Origin: Betaproteobacteria bacterium TMED82
GTDB taxonomy: Bacteria > Pseudomonadota > Gammaproteobacteria > Burkholderiales > Burkholderiaceae_A
Length of the DNA: 64,000 nt
NCBI GenBank assembly: GCA_002170395.1
Contig: NHEJ01000002.1
Span: 129,844-193,843, forward strand
Direction of reading: 5' to 3'
Part shown: positions 46,720 to 55,794 of the stretch, one piece after another
Layout: each line of letters begins with the position of its first letter
Position numbering within the stretch: position 1 is the stretch's first letter
Notes under the pieces: model-generated
Databases searched by the model: none
Told to the model about the DNA's origin: nothing
The model's input: the letters and a program-made list of their open reading frames with translations, nothing else
Program-made: the position numbers and the translations under genes

Positions 46720-46965
46720 ATGAGTAACAGGCTTAGGGAAGAAAGACAATCAGTGAACCTTGACATTAAGATGGCCGCGGAAAAGAGTGGTATCTCTAGA
46801 GCGCAGATTATTGCTCTAGAAGAGGACAACACCAGAGTTTTCTCGTCTAAACTTGTTTATCACATGACTGAAAAAAAATTAATGAAGTTTTACGACAATG
46901 AGCGGTTGAGGAAATCTAAAGGTTTGGATTCAATACCGTCTTTTTTGAGAAGCAGAATTTCTTGA
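46720..46965 (+). CDS. Small XRE/RodZ-type helix-turn-helix protein
   Basis: The protein starting SNRLREERQSVNLDIKMAAEKSGISRAQIIALEEDN has a short HTH domain like the N-terminus of RodZ and XRE regulators; the rest (81 residues in all) is basic. The track gives a start 36 codons upstream in AT-rich sequence; I prefer the ATG at 46720, since AGGGA lies just before it. There is no transmembrane helix, so it is not RodZ itself. It precedes the bactofilin gene by 143 bases. Confidence 0.65.
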   Translation: MSNRLREERQSVNLDIKMAAEKSGISRAQIIALEEDNTRVFSSKLVYHMTEKKLMKFYDNERLRKSKGLDSIPSFLRSRIS

Positions 46966-47108
46966 TGTCTAGTTATATACCCCAGTACAACAAAAATATG
47001 TTTTCTGTTAAAAAAATAGAGTGGGAATGTATTTAGCTGGAGGGTGCTTGTATTAGGCTTCAGTATTTTCCTAACTTTAGTTTCCGCTTTTTTTAGTTAA
47101 CAATTTCT

Positions 47109-47663
47109 ATGCTAACCTTCATTAAAAAATTGTTTAAACATAACCGGACAAAAAATCAGGAGGTTGGCACATTAGGCGACTCAGCAAAACGGTCGAATGT
47201 CCAATCAAACGTATCGCTCAAGGGTGATGTTGTTTTCACGGGTATGTTAAAAATCGATGGTACTGTCATAGGTGACATTAACTCGATTGGGAGTGAACCA
47301 TCAACCCTCATAATAGAAAGAAATGCCATTGTTAAAGGCAACATAAATTGCCAAACTTTAACTCTTTACGGAATCGTGTATGGCAACGTTGTAGCAAATT
47401 CAATAAGCATTGAAAATCAATCCCATATTGTCGGAAACTGCTTTTATAATTCGATTGAGGTGCACGTTGGTGCAAAAATAAGCGGGTCTTTATTATTGAA
47501 ATCGTCCTTTACACAAAAGAACGTTGGCGAAGCTTTAGATTCTGATGTTAAGAAGTCATTTGTTGGCTCTGATCCCTCAGACACTGTAAGTGATGACAAA
47601 AATAAAGTCCCTAGAGTGGAAAAAATGCAGTTTTTAAATGACAGAGCTACCCTAATTCAATAG
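47109..47663 (+). CDS. Bactofilin family cytoskeletal protein
   Basis: Bactofilins polymerise without nucleotide and organise cell shape or polar complexes. The 184-residue chain has the beta-helix region (about 35-140: VSLKGDVVFTGMLKIDGTVIGDI, IVKGNINCQTLTLYGIVYGNVVANSISIENQSHIVGNC) with flexible ends. It starts at ATG without a clear ribosome site. It is followed by a ParA-type ATPase 54 bases later. Confidence 0.9.
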   Translation: MLTFIKKLFKHNRTKNQEVGTLGDSAKRSNVQSNVSLKGDVVFTGMLKIDGTVIGDINSIGSEPSTLIIERNAIVKGNINCQTLTLYGIVYGNVVANSISIENQSHIVGNCFYNSIEVHVGAKISGSLLLKSSFTQKNVGEALDSDVKKSFVGSDPSDTVSDDKNKVPRVEKMQFLNDRATLIQ

Positions 47664-47717
47664 GGTCTAGAGTTTAAACTTACTGAATTAGGTTAGGGGA
47701 CGAGGAGACTTTAAAAA

Positions 47718-48599
47718 TTGGAAAGTTTGAGAATTTTACTAGTAAGCCAGAAGGGCGGAGTTGGTAAAAGTACTATTTCGGCCAACCTTGCAGCATGGTA
47801 CGGGTCAATACCAAAACGAAAAACTGTTTTACTGGATTTCGATCCTCATGCATCCGCTAGTGAATGGCTGAACAATTTAAAACCTGAAAACGTGTCAGTT
47901 TACTGCCACACGTTCAAAGACTTTGTGGCTCAAAGATGGTTTATCAGTGCCAGGATGGAAGTTAGAAAAAGAGCTGCTATAAACCAAATTTTGATTGCGG
48001 ATCTTACTTGGACAAAACCAATGAACAAAGATTTCATTACAGAATTTGACATTATAATAGTTCCATGTGGTGTCTCTCAGGTTGAGGTAGAAGCTACGAA
48101 AAACTTTATATCAAATAATTTAATTGGTGCTAACAGATCCGAGATAAGTCCAAAACTATTGTTGTGCCCATCGAGACTAACCGAAAGAGAACTGAAAACA
48201 AATCCATTTTACTCGGAGAAATTTAGTTTTCCACTTCTACTTTTACCTCCTCTTCCAGCCGATTCTGAGGTAAAGAACATGTTTAAAAAAAATTTTGTGT
48301 TTGACTCAAACGCTGTGCATGCTGGCTACTATGACAGATGTTTTAAAGCCATTTTTAAGGTTGGAGAAGATTTTTTGAAGTCGAAGCAGAAAGTTGAATA
48401 TGGTAATAAAAAGAGTGTCATTTCGTCTCTCACGCACAAGGAAAATTCTGCTGTGAAAAAGAAAATGGGTCCCTCTCAATACCTAACTAATGTTGAAAAA
48501 TTAATAAGTGATAAAAAAGTCAACAAAAAAAGCGATAAAAAAGAATCTTATGATGTATCAAGGGAGAAGAGAACTTGGCTTCAAAGGCTTTTGTGGTAA
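47718..48599 (+). CDS. ParA/MinD-family ATPase (orphan)
   Basis: The 293-residue protein has the deviant Walker A SQKGGVGKSTISANLAAWY near residue 13 and VLLDFDPHASASEWL as Walker A' region. ParA relatives move or position cargo on DNA or membrane. There is no parB or parS nearby; a bactofilin precedes it. The C-terminus is lysine-rich and ends KRTWLQRLLW, possibly a membrane-touching helix. It begins at TTG with GAGGAG a little far upstream; the next gene overlaps its end by seven bases. Confidence 0.85.
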   Translation: MESLRILLVSQKGGVGKSTISANLAAWYGSIPKRKTVLLDFDPHASASEWLNNLKPENVSVYCHTFKDFVAQRWFISARMEVRKRAAINQILIADLTWTKPMNKDFITEFDIIIVPCGVSQVEVEATKNFISNNLIGANRSEISPKLLLCPSRLTERELKTNPFYSEKFSFPLLLLPPLPADSEVKNMFKKNFVFDSNAVHAGYYDRCFKAIFKVGEDFLKSKQKVEYGNKKSVISSLTHKENSAVKKKMGPSQYLTNVEKLISDKKVNKKSDKKESYDVSREKRTWLQRLLW

Positions 48600-48985
48600 A
48601 AATCTTTTATTTCTGTTTGATATTTTTCATGCTTGCTAGCAACTCCCTGGCAGATCAATGGGTGCTTATTGCTAAGGGTAAAAATTTCACAGAATATTTT
48701 AAAAACTCCTCGAGAACAGGTAGATTCGCCTCCATTGATGCCCTTAGAAACTACGACTTTGAAAATACTCCAAAGAACCAAAAGTTTTTGTCAAAGAAGA
48801 CCAGCATTCAATTTGATTGCTCTAGAAAGAGATTTAAAGTGATAAGCGTAGAAAAATATGACAAAGAAATGACTAGAGGCAAGTTAATAAAAAAAATAAA
48901 AAATGAATTACCATGGACTGATGTAGAAAAAAATACTTTACATGCCACTTATTTAAAAAAAACCTGTGGAGTCAGCATGAATTGA
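48593..48985 (+). CDS. Exported protein resembling the surface-adhesin E family
   Basis: The 130-residue protein has a signal peptide (KIFYFCLIFFMLASNSLA) then DQWVLIAKGKNFTEYFKNSSRTGRFASIDALRNYDF and two cysteines (QFDCSRKRFKVIS and LKKTCGVSM) spaced as in short Adhesin_E-type domains, where they may form a disulfide. I use the GTG at 48593, four bases after AAAGG, rather than the track's TTG. Its overlap with the ParA gene implies joint translation. Confidence 0.65.
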   Translation: MVKIFYFCLIFFMLASNSLADQWVLIAKGKNFTEYFKNSSRTGRFASIDALRNYDFENTPKNQKFLSKKTSIQFDCSRKRFKVISVEKYDKEMTRGKLIKKIKNELPWTDVEKNTLHATYLKKTCGVSMN

Positions 48986-49074
48986 ATAAAATCTACTGTG
49001 ATTTATGACTAAACTTATTTTTTAATTGCTTCAAAGCCAGTATCATATAAAGAAAAGTGGAGGGGTATTGAAAT

Positions 49075-50727
49075 ATGAAGGATTTTCTATGGGGTCGTTA
49101 CTCGTTTTTAGCTTATCCCACCATTCTCACACTGGTATCATTTATTGCGTCCCTTTACCTCTTGCCATTTCTCTTGCCCACTGTAATTTTCGGAGCTTTT
49201 GCAGTAGTTGGTTGGAAAGATTATCTACAGAAAAAACACGGGGTTTTGGGTAATTTTCCGCTCCTTGGCAGATTTCGGTATATGTTGGAAAGCATTAGAC
49301 CAGAAATGAGACAGTATTTTTGGGAAGCTGACACTGATGAAATCCCATATTCAAGAAATCAAAGAGCCATGGTTTATCAAAGAGCGAAAGATCAATTGGC
49401 GGCTAGACCATTTGGTTCGGTGAAAAGTATGTATCTTGAAGACCATAGTTGGCTAAATCACTCTGTTACCCCTACTCACATTACAGACAAAAATTTTAAG
49501 ATTCAGGTTGGATCAGGTGAACGCGCTTACAACATTTCAGTTTTGAATATATCTGGGACGTCTTTCGGTGCTCTGTCCCCTCGTGCCATTGAATCTTTAA
49601 ATACTGGTGCAAGAATAGCGGACTGTGCTCATAACACTGGGGAAGGGTCTATTTCTCCCTTTCACGAGGCTGGAAACGGCGACTTAATATGGCAAATAGG
49701 TACGGGATATTTCGGTTGCCGAAATTCAGAAGGTGAATTTGACCCTATCAAATTCTCGGAAAAAGCGACAAAAAGCCAGGTGAAAATGATCGAAATTAAA
49801 ATCAGTCAGGGCGCTAAACCAGGTCATGGCGGGATGCTTCTCGCTCCAAAAGTAACACCAATAATTGCTGAGACTAGGGGTGTGGAACCTTATAAAGATT
49901 GCTTTTCGCCCTGCGCTCACTCTGAATTTTCCACGCCTCTTGAATTGCTAGAGTTTGCAGAAAAACTTCGGCATCTTTCGGGAGATAAACCTGTGGGTAT
50001 TAAATTATGCATCGGACATCCCTGGGAGATAATTGCAATAGTTAAGGCCATGGTTGAAACTGGTAAACTACTCGACTTCATCACCGTAGATGGTTCGGAG
50101 GGTGGAACAGGAGCTGCCCCCGTAGAGTTTACTGACCATTTGGGCTCACCCCTTTCCGATGGTGTTGTATTTGTGGATAATGCTTTGATTGGAGCAGATC
50201 TGAGAGACAAGGTTAAGATTGCCGCTTCGGGTAAAGTAGTAAGTGCTTATGACATTGTAAGGTTATGCGCTCTGGGAGCAGATTGGATAAATATGGCTAG
50301 GCCATTTATGTTCTCTATTGGTTGTATACAAGCTAGAGATTGCGCCTCGGGACACTGCCCTACAGGAATTGCTACGATGGACAAAAAACGGTATAGGGTG
50401 ATAGATGTTAAAAATAGAGCATCAAGAGTCGCAAGATTCCATAAAAATACTGTTACTGCAGTCGCAGAAATGCTAGAGTCTACCGGGCTTACTCACCCTA
50501 CAGATCTTACGAGGCGTTATATTGTTCGGAGATTATCTGCAAGCCAAATAAGATTAGAAGATCAAATTTACCCAAAAGTAGATAAGGGAGCCCTTTTGAG
50601 AGATGAAAAAGTAGAAGACCCTCGTTTAGCTGTTTACTGGAATAGAGTATCTAAGGATAGTTTTAGTCCTAATGATGAAGAAGCTACTGAGAAAGCTCTT
50701 GAAGAAGAGTATGAGCAAATAAATTAA
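49075..50727 (+). CDS. Membrane-anchored FMN-binding glutamate synthase-like protein
   Basis: The 550-residue protein resembles the synthase half of GltB without the glutaminase domain. After two N-terminal transmembrane helices (YPTILTLVSFIASLYLL, LPTVIFGAFAVVGW) it has FGALSPRAIESLNTGAR, KISQGAKPGHGGMLL and DGSEGGTGAAPVEF for FMN and substrate. CIQARDCASGHC carries the C-x5-C-x4-C pattern of the [3Fe-4S] cluster. The substrate of such stand-alone proteins is not established. It starts after GAGGGG and leads a run of three metabolic genes. Confidence 0.88.
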   Translation: MKDFLWGRYSFLAYPTILTLVSFIASLYLLPFLLPTVIFGAFAVVGWKDYLQKKHGVLGNFPLLGRFRYMLESIRPEMRQYFWEADTDEIPYSRNQRAMVYQRAKDQLAARPFGSVKSMYLEDHSWLNHSVTPTHITDKNFKIQVGSGERAYNISVLNISGTSFGALSPRAIESLNTGARIADCAHNTGEGSISPFHEAGNGDLIWQIGTGYFGCRNSEGEFDPIKFSEKATKSQVKMIEIKISQGAKPGHGGMLLAPKVTPIIAETRGVEPYKDCFSPCAHSEFSTPLELLEFAEKLRHLSGDKPVGIKLCIGHPWEIIAIVKAMVETGKLLDFITVDGSEGGTGAAPVEFTDHLGSPLSDGVVFVDNALIGADLRDKVKIAASGKVVSAYDIVRLCALGADWINMARPFMFSIGCIQARDCASGHCPTGIATMDKKRYRVIDVKNRASRVARFHKNTVTAVAEMLESTGLTHPTDLTRRYIVRRLSASQIRLEDQIYPKVDKGALLRDEKVEDPRLAVYWNRVSKDSFSPNDEEATEKALEEEYEQIN

Positions 50728-50768
50728 ATTAGATAAAAAGTTTTTTTAAAAATTGACGGAGCATAACA

Positions 50769-52412
50769 GTGAAAGCATCAGATCTATTTATCAAAGCTTT
50801 AGAAAATGAGGGTGTTGAATACATATTTGGCGTTCCAGGAGAAGAAAATCTTGATTTTCTAGAGTCCCTCAGAACCTCAACTAAAATAAAACTCATACTT
50901 ACACGCCATGAACAAGGAGCTGGATTCATGGCTGCTACTTATGGAAGAATCACAGGAAAAGCGGGAGTTTGTCTGGCTACCCTCGGACCAGGGGCAACTA
51001 ATTTTGCCACTCCTGCCGCATACGCACATTTAGGTGGATTTCCCTTAATTATGATTACGGGGCAAAAACCCATCAATAAATCAAAGCAGGGCCAATTTCA
51101 GATTATTGATGTCGTTCAATTATTTGATCCTGTTTGTAAAATGTCAAAACAAATTGTCAGCGGTAATTTAGTGCCGTCCTTAGTCCGAGAGGCATTCAGA
51201 ATCTCGGAGGAGGAAAGACCAGGTGCTGTTTTATTGGAGTTGCCAGAGGATGTAGCCGCAGAAGAAACTGACGCACAGTTAATCCCTCCTCATACAAGAT
51301 TTTATGCAATAGGTTGTGATGAGGTCCTTTTTAAAGCAGCTGAAAAGATTAGGTTGGCGAAGAAACCCCTTATTTTATTGGGCGCCGGGGCTAACAGAAG
51401 AAATATTCGAAAATCTATTACTGAATTTATCAAATTTACGAAGATACCTTTTTTCGTTACTCAGATGGGCAAAGGAGTAGTAGATGAGAGCTTACCTCTG
51501 TTTTTGGGCACTGCTGCACTGTCTGACAAGGATTACCTTCATGATTACATTAAAGCCGCGGATTTAATTATAAACATTGGTCATGATGTTGTAGAGAAGC
51601 CCCCTTTTTTCATGGAGCATGGTGGCTCTGAAGTTATACACATAAACTTTAAATCTGCTAAAGTTGATCAGATTTACTTCCCTCAAATTGAGGTTGTCGG
51701 TCATATTATGCTTTCGCTGGAAAGATTAATTCAAATAATCGAAACTCCCAGTCAATATGATTTAACAGATTTTGAAAAGGTTCGAGACAATGTTTTATCT
51801 GCCATAAATGAAAAAGCAGATAGTGACGATTTCCCATTAAAGCCGCAACGCGTCGTTTCGGAAATACGTAAATTAATGGGTTATCACGACATCATTGCAC
51901 TCGATAATGGTGTTTATAAAATTTGGTTCGCTAGAAATTATCCAGCTTATCAACCCAATAGTATACTTTTAGATAATGCTCTTGCGACCATGGGTGCCGG
52001 ATTGCCGTCGGCAATGATGGCTGCAATGCTATTTGAAAAACGAAAGGTAGTGGCTATTTGTGGAGATGGAGGTTTCATGATGAATAGCCAGGAGATTGAA
52101 ACTGCGGTTCGTTTATCACTAAATTTAGTCGTGATAGTGCTGAATGATAGTTCGTATGGAATGATTCGTTGGAAACAATCAGGAGCCGGCTTTGCTGATT
52201 GGGGTCTAGAATACAAAAATCCAGATTTTATCGCGTACGCAAAATCCTATGGTGCGCATGGTCACAGAATTTCATCTGCAGAAAATCTTTATGAAACGCT
52301 TCAAACTGCTTTCAACGCGGGTGGGGTTCATTTGATTGATGTACCAGTTGACTATTCAGAAAACGTGAAGTACCTAATTACTGATCTAGCTGAGCACAAA
52401 TCTATTATTTAA
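50769..52412 (+). CDS. Acetolactate synthase-like ThDP enzyme (large subunit only)
   Basis: The 547-residue protein begins ASDLFIKALENEGVEYIFGVPGEENLDFLE, has the ThDP glutamate in LTRHEQGAGFMA, and binds ThDP through GDGGFMMNSQEIETAVRL...NDSSYGMIRW. It is close to catabolic acetolactate synthases (AlsS/IlvB), but no small regulatory subunit gene follows; instead an aldehyde dehydrogenase starts 13 bases later. It may make acetolactate or act on another 2-oxo acid. The start is GTG seven bases after CGGAG. Confidence 0.85.
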   Translation: MKASDLFIKALENEGVEYIFGVPGEENLDFLESLRTSTKIKLILTRHEQGAGFMAATYGRITGKAGVCLATLGPGATNFATPAAYAHLGGFPLIMITGQKPINKSKQGQFQIIDVVQLFDPVCKMSKQIVSGNLVPSLVREAFRISEEERPGAVLLELPEDVAAEETDAQLIPPHTRFYAIGCDEVLFKAAEKIRLAKKPLILLGAGANRRNIRKSITEFIKFTKIPFFVTQMGKGVVDESLPLFLGTAALSDKDYLHDYIKAADLIINIGHDVVEKPPFFMEHGGSEVIHINFKSAKVDQIYFPQIEVVGHIMLSLERLIQIIETPSQYDLTDFEKVRDNVLSAINEKADSDDFPLKPQRVVSEIRKLMGYHDIIALDNGVYKIWFARNYPAYQPNSILLDNALATMGAGLPSAMMAAMLFEKRKVVAICGDGGFMMNSQEIETAVRLSLNLVVIVLNDSSYGMIRWKQSGAGFADWGLEYKNPDFIAYAKSYGAHGHRISSAENLYETLQTAFNAGGVHLIDVPVDYSENVKYLITDLAEHKSII

Positions 52413-52425
52413 AGTAGGGGAAAAT

Positions 52426-53808
52426 ATGAGTAACGTACTCAAGGTTTTAAACCCATATGATCAATCACCGATTGGTGAATTACCTTTAATTGATGAAAGT
52501 AAAGCTTTAAGTTTTCTAAGCGACGCAAATGAACTTCAATCCTACCCAAGAAAATTACTTCCAAAATCTGAAAGGATTAGAATACTGCGAGAAACAGCAA
52601 AAATAATGGAATCCTCTTCTTCAGAACTCGCCTACTTGATTGCCTCTGAGGGTGGTAAACCTCTTATCGACTCGAAGATTGAAGTTGAAAGGGCAATTGA
52701 TGGGGTAAATACCTGTGCAAACGATTTATCTGCCTTGATTGGTAAAGAAATACCGATGGGATTAACTACTGCAGCAGAAAATAGAATTTCGTTCTCGACC
52801 AGAGAACCGATTGGATCGGTTGTTGCTATATCGGCCTTTAACCATCCACTGAATTTAATTGTGCACCAAGTCGCTCCTGCAGTAGCAGTTGGTTGTCCGG
52901 TAATTGTGAAGCCTGCTGATGATACTCCCTTATCTTGCCAAAAGTTCCTTTCTACATTGTACGAAGCAGGATTGCCTGAAAAATGGGCAAGATTTGCTCC
53001 CTGTTCAATACCTGTTGCGCAGAAGCTTGTTACAGATCCATCGACTGCTTTTTTTAGCTTTATTGGGTCTGCGAAGGTTGGGTGGTATCTCAAATCTGTA
53101 TTATCTCCTGGTACTAGATTTGCTCTGGAGCATGGCGGAGCTGCACCGGTAATCGTCGGTAAGACAGCATCAATGGATGATGTAATTCCTAAACTTGTCA
53201 AGGGAGGGTATTATCATTCTGGGCAAGTTTGTGTCTCTGTTCAACGAGTCTTTGTTGTGGGTGATGCAAAGGAACTTGCAGAAAAAATTTCTATTTCAGC
53301 AAAAGAACTTAAAGTCGGGAATGCTGTTGACGAGTCAACTGAGTGCGGGCCGCTCATTAGAGTAAAAGAGGTGGAAAGAGTAGACCATTGGGTGAAAGAA
53401 GCAGAAGAAGGTGGCGGGCAAGTTATTTGTGGAGGAAAAAGAATATCAGAGAGTACTTATTCCCCGACAGTTATCCTAAATCCCCCTCATGATTCGAAAG
53501 TATCTAGGTTAGAGATTTTTGGACCAGTTATTTGTGTTTACAGTTGCGAGTCAATTGAAGAAGCTTTGTCGAGAGCAAATAGCTTAGAATATGCGTTTCA
53601 GGCAGCAGTTTTTTCAAATGATTTTGCTGAAATAATGACTGTTTTCAACGGAGTTGATGCAACAGCTGTCATGATTAATGATCATACAGCTTTTAGAGTT
53701 GATTGGATGCCTTTTGCGGGACGTAAACAGTCGGGATATGGAACCGGAGGAATCGGTTACACGATGGAAGACATGACCCAATTGAAAATGGGCGTTATTA
53801 ATTATTGA
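52426..53808 (+). CDS. Aldehyde dehydrogenase of the ThDP-enzyme operon
   Basis: A 460-residue NAD(P)-dependent dehydrogenase with ISAFNHPLNLIVHQVAPAVAVG, the glutamate in LEHGGAAPVIVG and the catalytic cysteine in HSGQVCVSVQRVF. It is similar to lactaldehyde- and phosphonoacetaldehyde-type dehydrogenases; specificity is not fixed. AGGGGA precedes its ATG. Tight spacing suggests it oxidises an aldehyde formed by the upstream ThDP enzyme. Confidence 0.88.
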   Translation: MSNVLKVLNPYDQSPIGELPLIDESKALSFLSDANELQSYPRKLLPKSERIRILRETAKIMESSSSELAYLIASEGGKPLIDSKIEVERAIDGVNTCANDLSALIGKEIPMGLTTAAENRISFSTREPIGSVVAISAFNHPLNLIVHQVAPAVAVGCPVIVKPADDTPLSCQKFLSTLYEAGLPEKWARFAPCSIPVAQKLVTDPSTAFFSFIGSAKVGWYLKSVLSPGTRFALEHGGAAPVIVGKTASMDDVIPKLVKGGYYHSGQVCVSVQRVFVVGDAKELAEKISISAKELKVGNAVDESTECGPLIRVKEVERVDHWVKEAEEGGGQVICGGKRISESTYSPTVILNPPHDSKVSRLEIFGPVICVYSCESIEEALSRANSLEYAFQAAVFSNDFAEIMTVFNGVDATAVMINDHTAFRVDWMPFAGRKQSGYGTGGIGYTMEDMTQLKMGVINY

Positions 53809-54638
53809 AACACTTTTGTAACTTTCTCGCTGAAGGCCCAAAGTTGTTCAGCTAATTTTTCATCTTGTGCTAGTTTATTTGGCTCCGAAACCCTAGATTG
53901 TTCAAAATATTTTCCACCTTCCTGAGGCTTTGCCTCAAACAAGCAATGCCTTATTGTCGCAATACTTTCCTCCGGAGTTAATAGGCCCCTAAGCTTAAGT
54001 ATTGGCCGCAAAAAAAACGGTAGCTGTCTCCAGATTTGAGTATCTACTACTCCTGGGTGGAGGCAAAAAGCATGAGAATTATTAACTTTTAACACTAAGT
54101 TCAACTTCTTAGTAAAAAGAATATTCGCTAATTTTGATACGGCATATTCTTCAATGCCCGTGAAGCTCAGGGTATGCTTTTGTAAATTATCCCATTTGAT
54201 ACTCTTGACATTATGATGCGCCCGACTCGAAATATTTACTACCCTGGAGTTTTCAGCCTGGATCAACTTGTAGATAAGTAATTTAGTCAGTAAAAAATGT
54301 CCCAAATGGTTTATACCAAAAGCGGCCTCAAATCCATCGTCTGTTTTACCTCTTATACCAGCTACACCTGCATTATTAATTAAAAAATTTAAAGGTATAT
54401 TTTTTAACAAAAATTTATCCGCGCAATCTTTTACAGACCGTAACTTACTTAAATCTAGTTCTAGCCACTCTGCCAAAATTCGATCGTGAGACTTGTTAAT
54501 AAAATCAATAACGGGTTTTGTTCTTTCAAATGACTTGCAGGCTAGAAAAACCTTAATATTTTTTTTTGCCAGCTCTATGGCTGTAGCCCTACCGATACCG
54601 GTGTTAGCGCCAGTTATCAATGCTATTTTTTTTTCCAT
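53802..54638 (-). CDS. Short-chain dehydrogenase/reductase (retinol-dehydrogenase-like)
   Basis: The 278-residue enzyme has the Rossmann motif ALITGANTGIGRATA, NNAGVAG, the catalytic serine in VVNISSRAH and YAVSKLANILF with the YxxxK pair. It is closest in look to eukaryote-type WWOX/retinol dehydrogenases. The substrate is unknown. Its end overlaps the aldehyde dehydrogenase end on the opposite strand by seven bases. Confidence 0.88.
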   Translation of the reverse strand: MEKKIALITGANTGIGRATAIELAKKNIKVFLACKSFERTKPVIDFINKSHDRILAEWLELDLSKLRSVKDCADKFLLKNIPLNFLINNAGVAGIRGKTDDGFEAAFGINHLGHFLLTKLLIYKLIQAENSRVVNISSRAHHNVKSIKWDNLQKHTLSFTGIEEYAVSKLANILFTKKLNLVLKVNNSHAFCLHPGVVDTQIWRQLPFFLRPILKLRGLLTPEESIATIRHCLFEAKPQEGGKYFEQSRVSEPNKLAQDEKLAEQLWAFSEKVTKVFQ

Positions 54639-55031
54639 AGTCCACTATATTCAAATGAAAAGGTAACTTAATTAAGAGTTAGCGAAAACTTCAAAGGTAT
54701 ATAATTTTCGTTTGGTTAGGAATCGCATTTCTGCTGGAAGTTTTTGCTACTTTAGCATTCTAAGCTTTCTAGCGGGTTCACAAAATTAATTTCTTCTATA
54801 ATTATGTTCCTAGAGTTATTACATTACATTTATAACTCTTTCAAAAGTTTTATAAATTCTGCCAGAAACATAAGTTATGTCATCTAGTCCGGTTTAGTAA
54901 TCTCCCTAATTCGTTTAGCTAGTTGTATTTGATTTTGACAAAGCCATGCATATCTGAATTTATTGAAATATTTTTTTTAACCTGAGTTATTATCCTCAAT
55001 AATATATATGCAAAATGAAAAATTATTCTAG
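54639..55031. other. Intergenic stretch without a recognisable gene
   Basis: Nearly 400 AT-rich bases lie between the SDR start and the PNPOx-like stop. I see no start-and-ribosome-site frame, no hairpin with a T run and no repeats. It would contain the SDR promoter, which I cannot pick with confidence. Confidence 0.5.
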
Positions 55032-55697
55032 CTACGCTGATGCATCATCAGCACCAGATTCAACCTTTAACTGCCATTCTTCTGCAGTGATTAATCCAGC
55101 CTCGCTTGCTAACCTTTGATCCCCAGCAGACAAAACATCTTGGATACCGTCAATTCTTTTCCAGGTAGCTAAGGGGAATTTTCCAGCTGCATCTGGTACG
55201 TTTTTCGATTGCCTAACTTTCTGATACTTGTGAATATACCTAGGGCAATTTTGCCAAAATTCTGAAAGGGCCACTGTAACTACCATTTCAGAACCTGGAA
55301 ATAAATCTGTATATTTGCTTTCTTTATTCAACTGCGCCTTACCTTGTACTCTGATTCTATGCGGTTTTTCGAAGGACATAAATAAAAGTCCAACTTCTGA
55401 GTTTTCCTGAATGTTACCAGCTGAGTAGTACATTCCGTTGCCATTATATATGGGAAAAATTAGCGTTTTAGAATCTGTGATTCTTACAAATCCTACGTCT
55501 CCACCTTTGTAAGATACAGTAGGCCTACCTCGACTATCAACAGTGCTTAAAAAGAAAAAATCTAAGTTTTCTATAAACTGTTTTGCCTCTTTGGAAAATT
55601 CTGCAAGACAAACAAAGGCCTCAACCCTATCAGCTAATTTTCTCGTTCCGAATTCATCTTGAAGTGCTCTATGAGATTCTTGGTAAAGTCGGCTCAT
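55032..55697 (-). CDS. Pyridoxamine 5'-phosphate oxidase-family flavoprotein
   Basis: The 221-residue protein has a split-barrel fold region: FFLSTVDSRGRPTVSYKGGDVGFVRI, FPIYNGNGMYYSAGNI, EVGLLFMSFEKPHRIRVQGKA and CPRYIHKYQKV. These are typical of PNPOx-like FMN- or F420-binding proteins, often with 'MoaC/HugZ-like' annotation. I use the ATG at 55697, because AAGGAG lies six bases before it and the track's start is in the neighbouring region. It is divergent from the CLC gene. Confidence 0.85.
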   Translation of the reverse strand: MSRLYQESHRALQDEFGTRKLADRVEAFVCLAEFSKEAKQFIENLDFFFLSTVDSRGRPTVSYKGGDVGFVRITDSKTLIFPIYNGNGMYYSAGNIQENSEVGLLFMSFEKPHRIRVQGKAQLNKESKYTDLFPGSEMVVTVALSEFWQNCPRYIHKYQKVRQSKNVPDAAGKFPLATWKRIDGIQDVLSAGDQRLASEAGLITAEEWQLKVESGADDASA

Positions 55698-55794
55698 GAA
55701 TTTCTCCTTAAATAGATGTTTATATAACATACTACGTAAGTTATTATCGGAACAAGTGCTGGTTCCATTTAATGTCTCCGAGGTTTACAAATTC

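Noticed and set aside
46518-46832. 104-residue minus-strand frame over the HTH gene start
   Set aside because: Low-complexity leucine/isoleucine composition with no ribosome site; the plus-strand HTH frame has both a ribosome site and a domain.
52632-53201. 189-residue minus-strand frame
   Set aside because: It is antisense to the clear aldehyde dehydrogenase and matches nothing recognisable.
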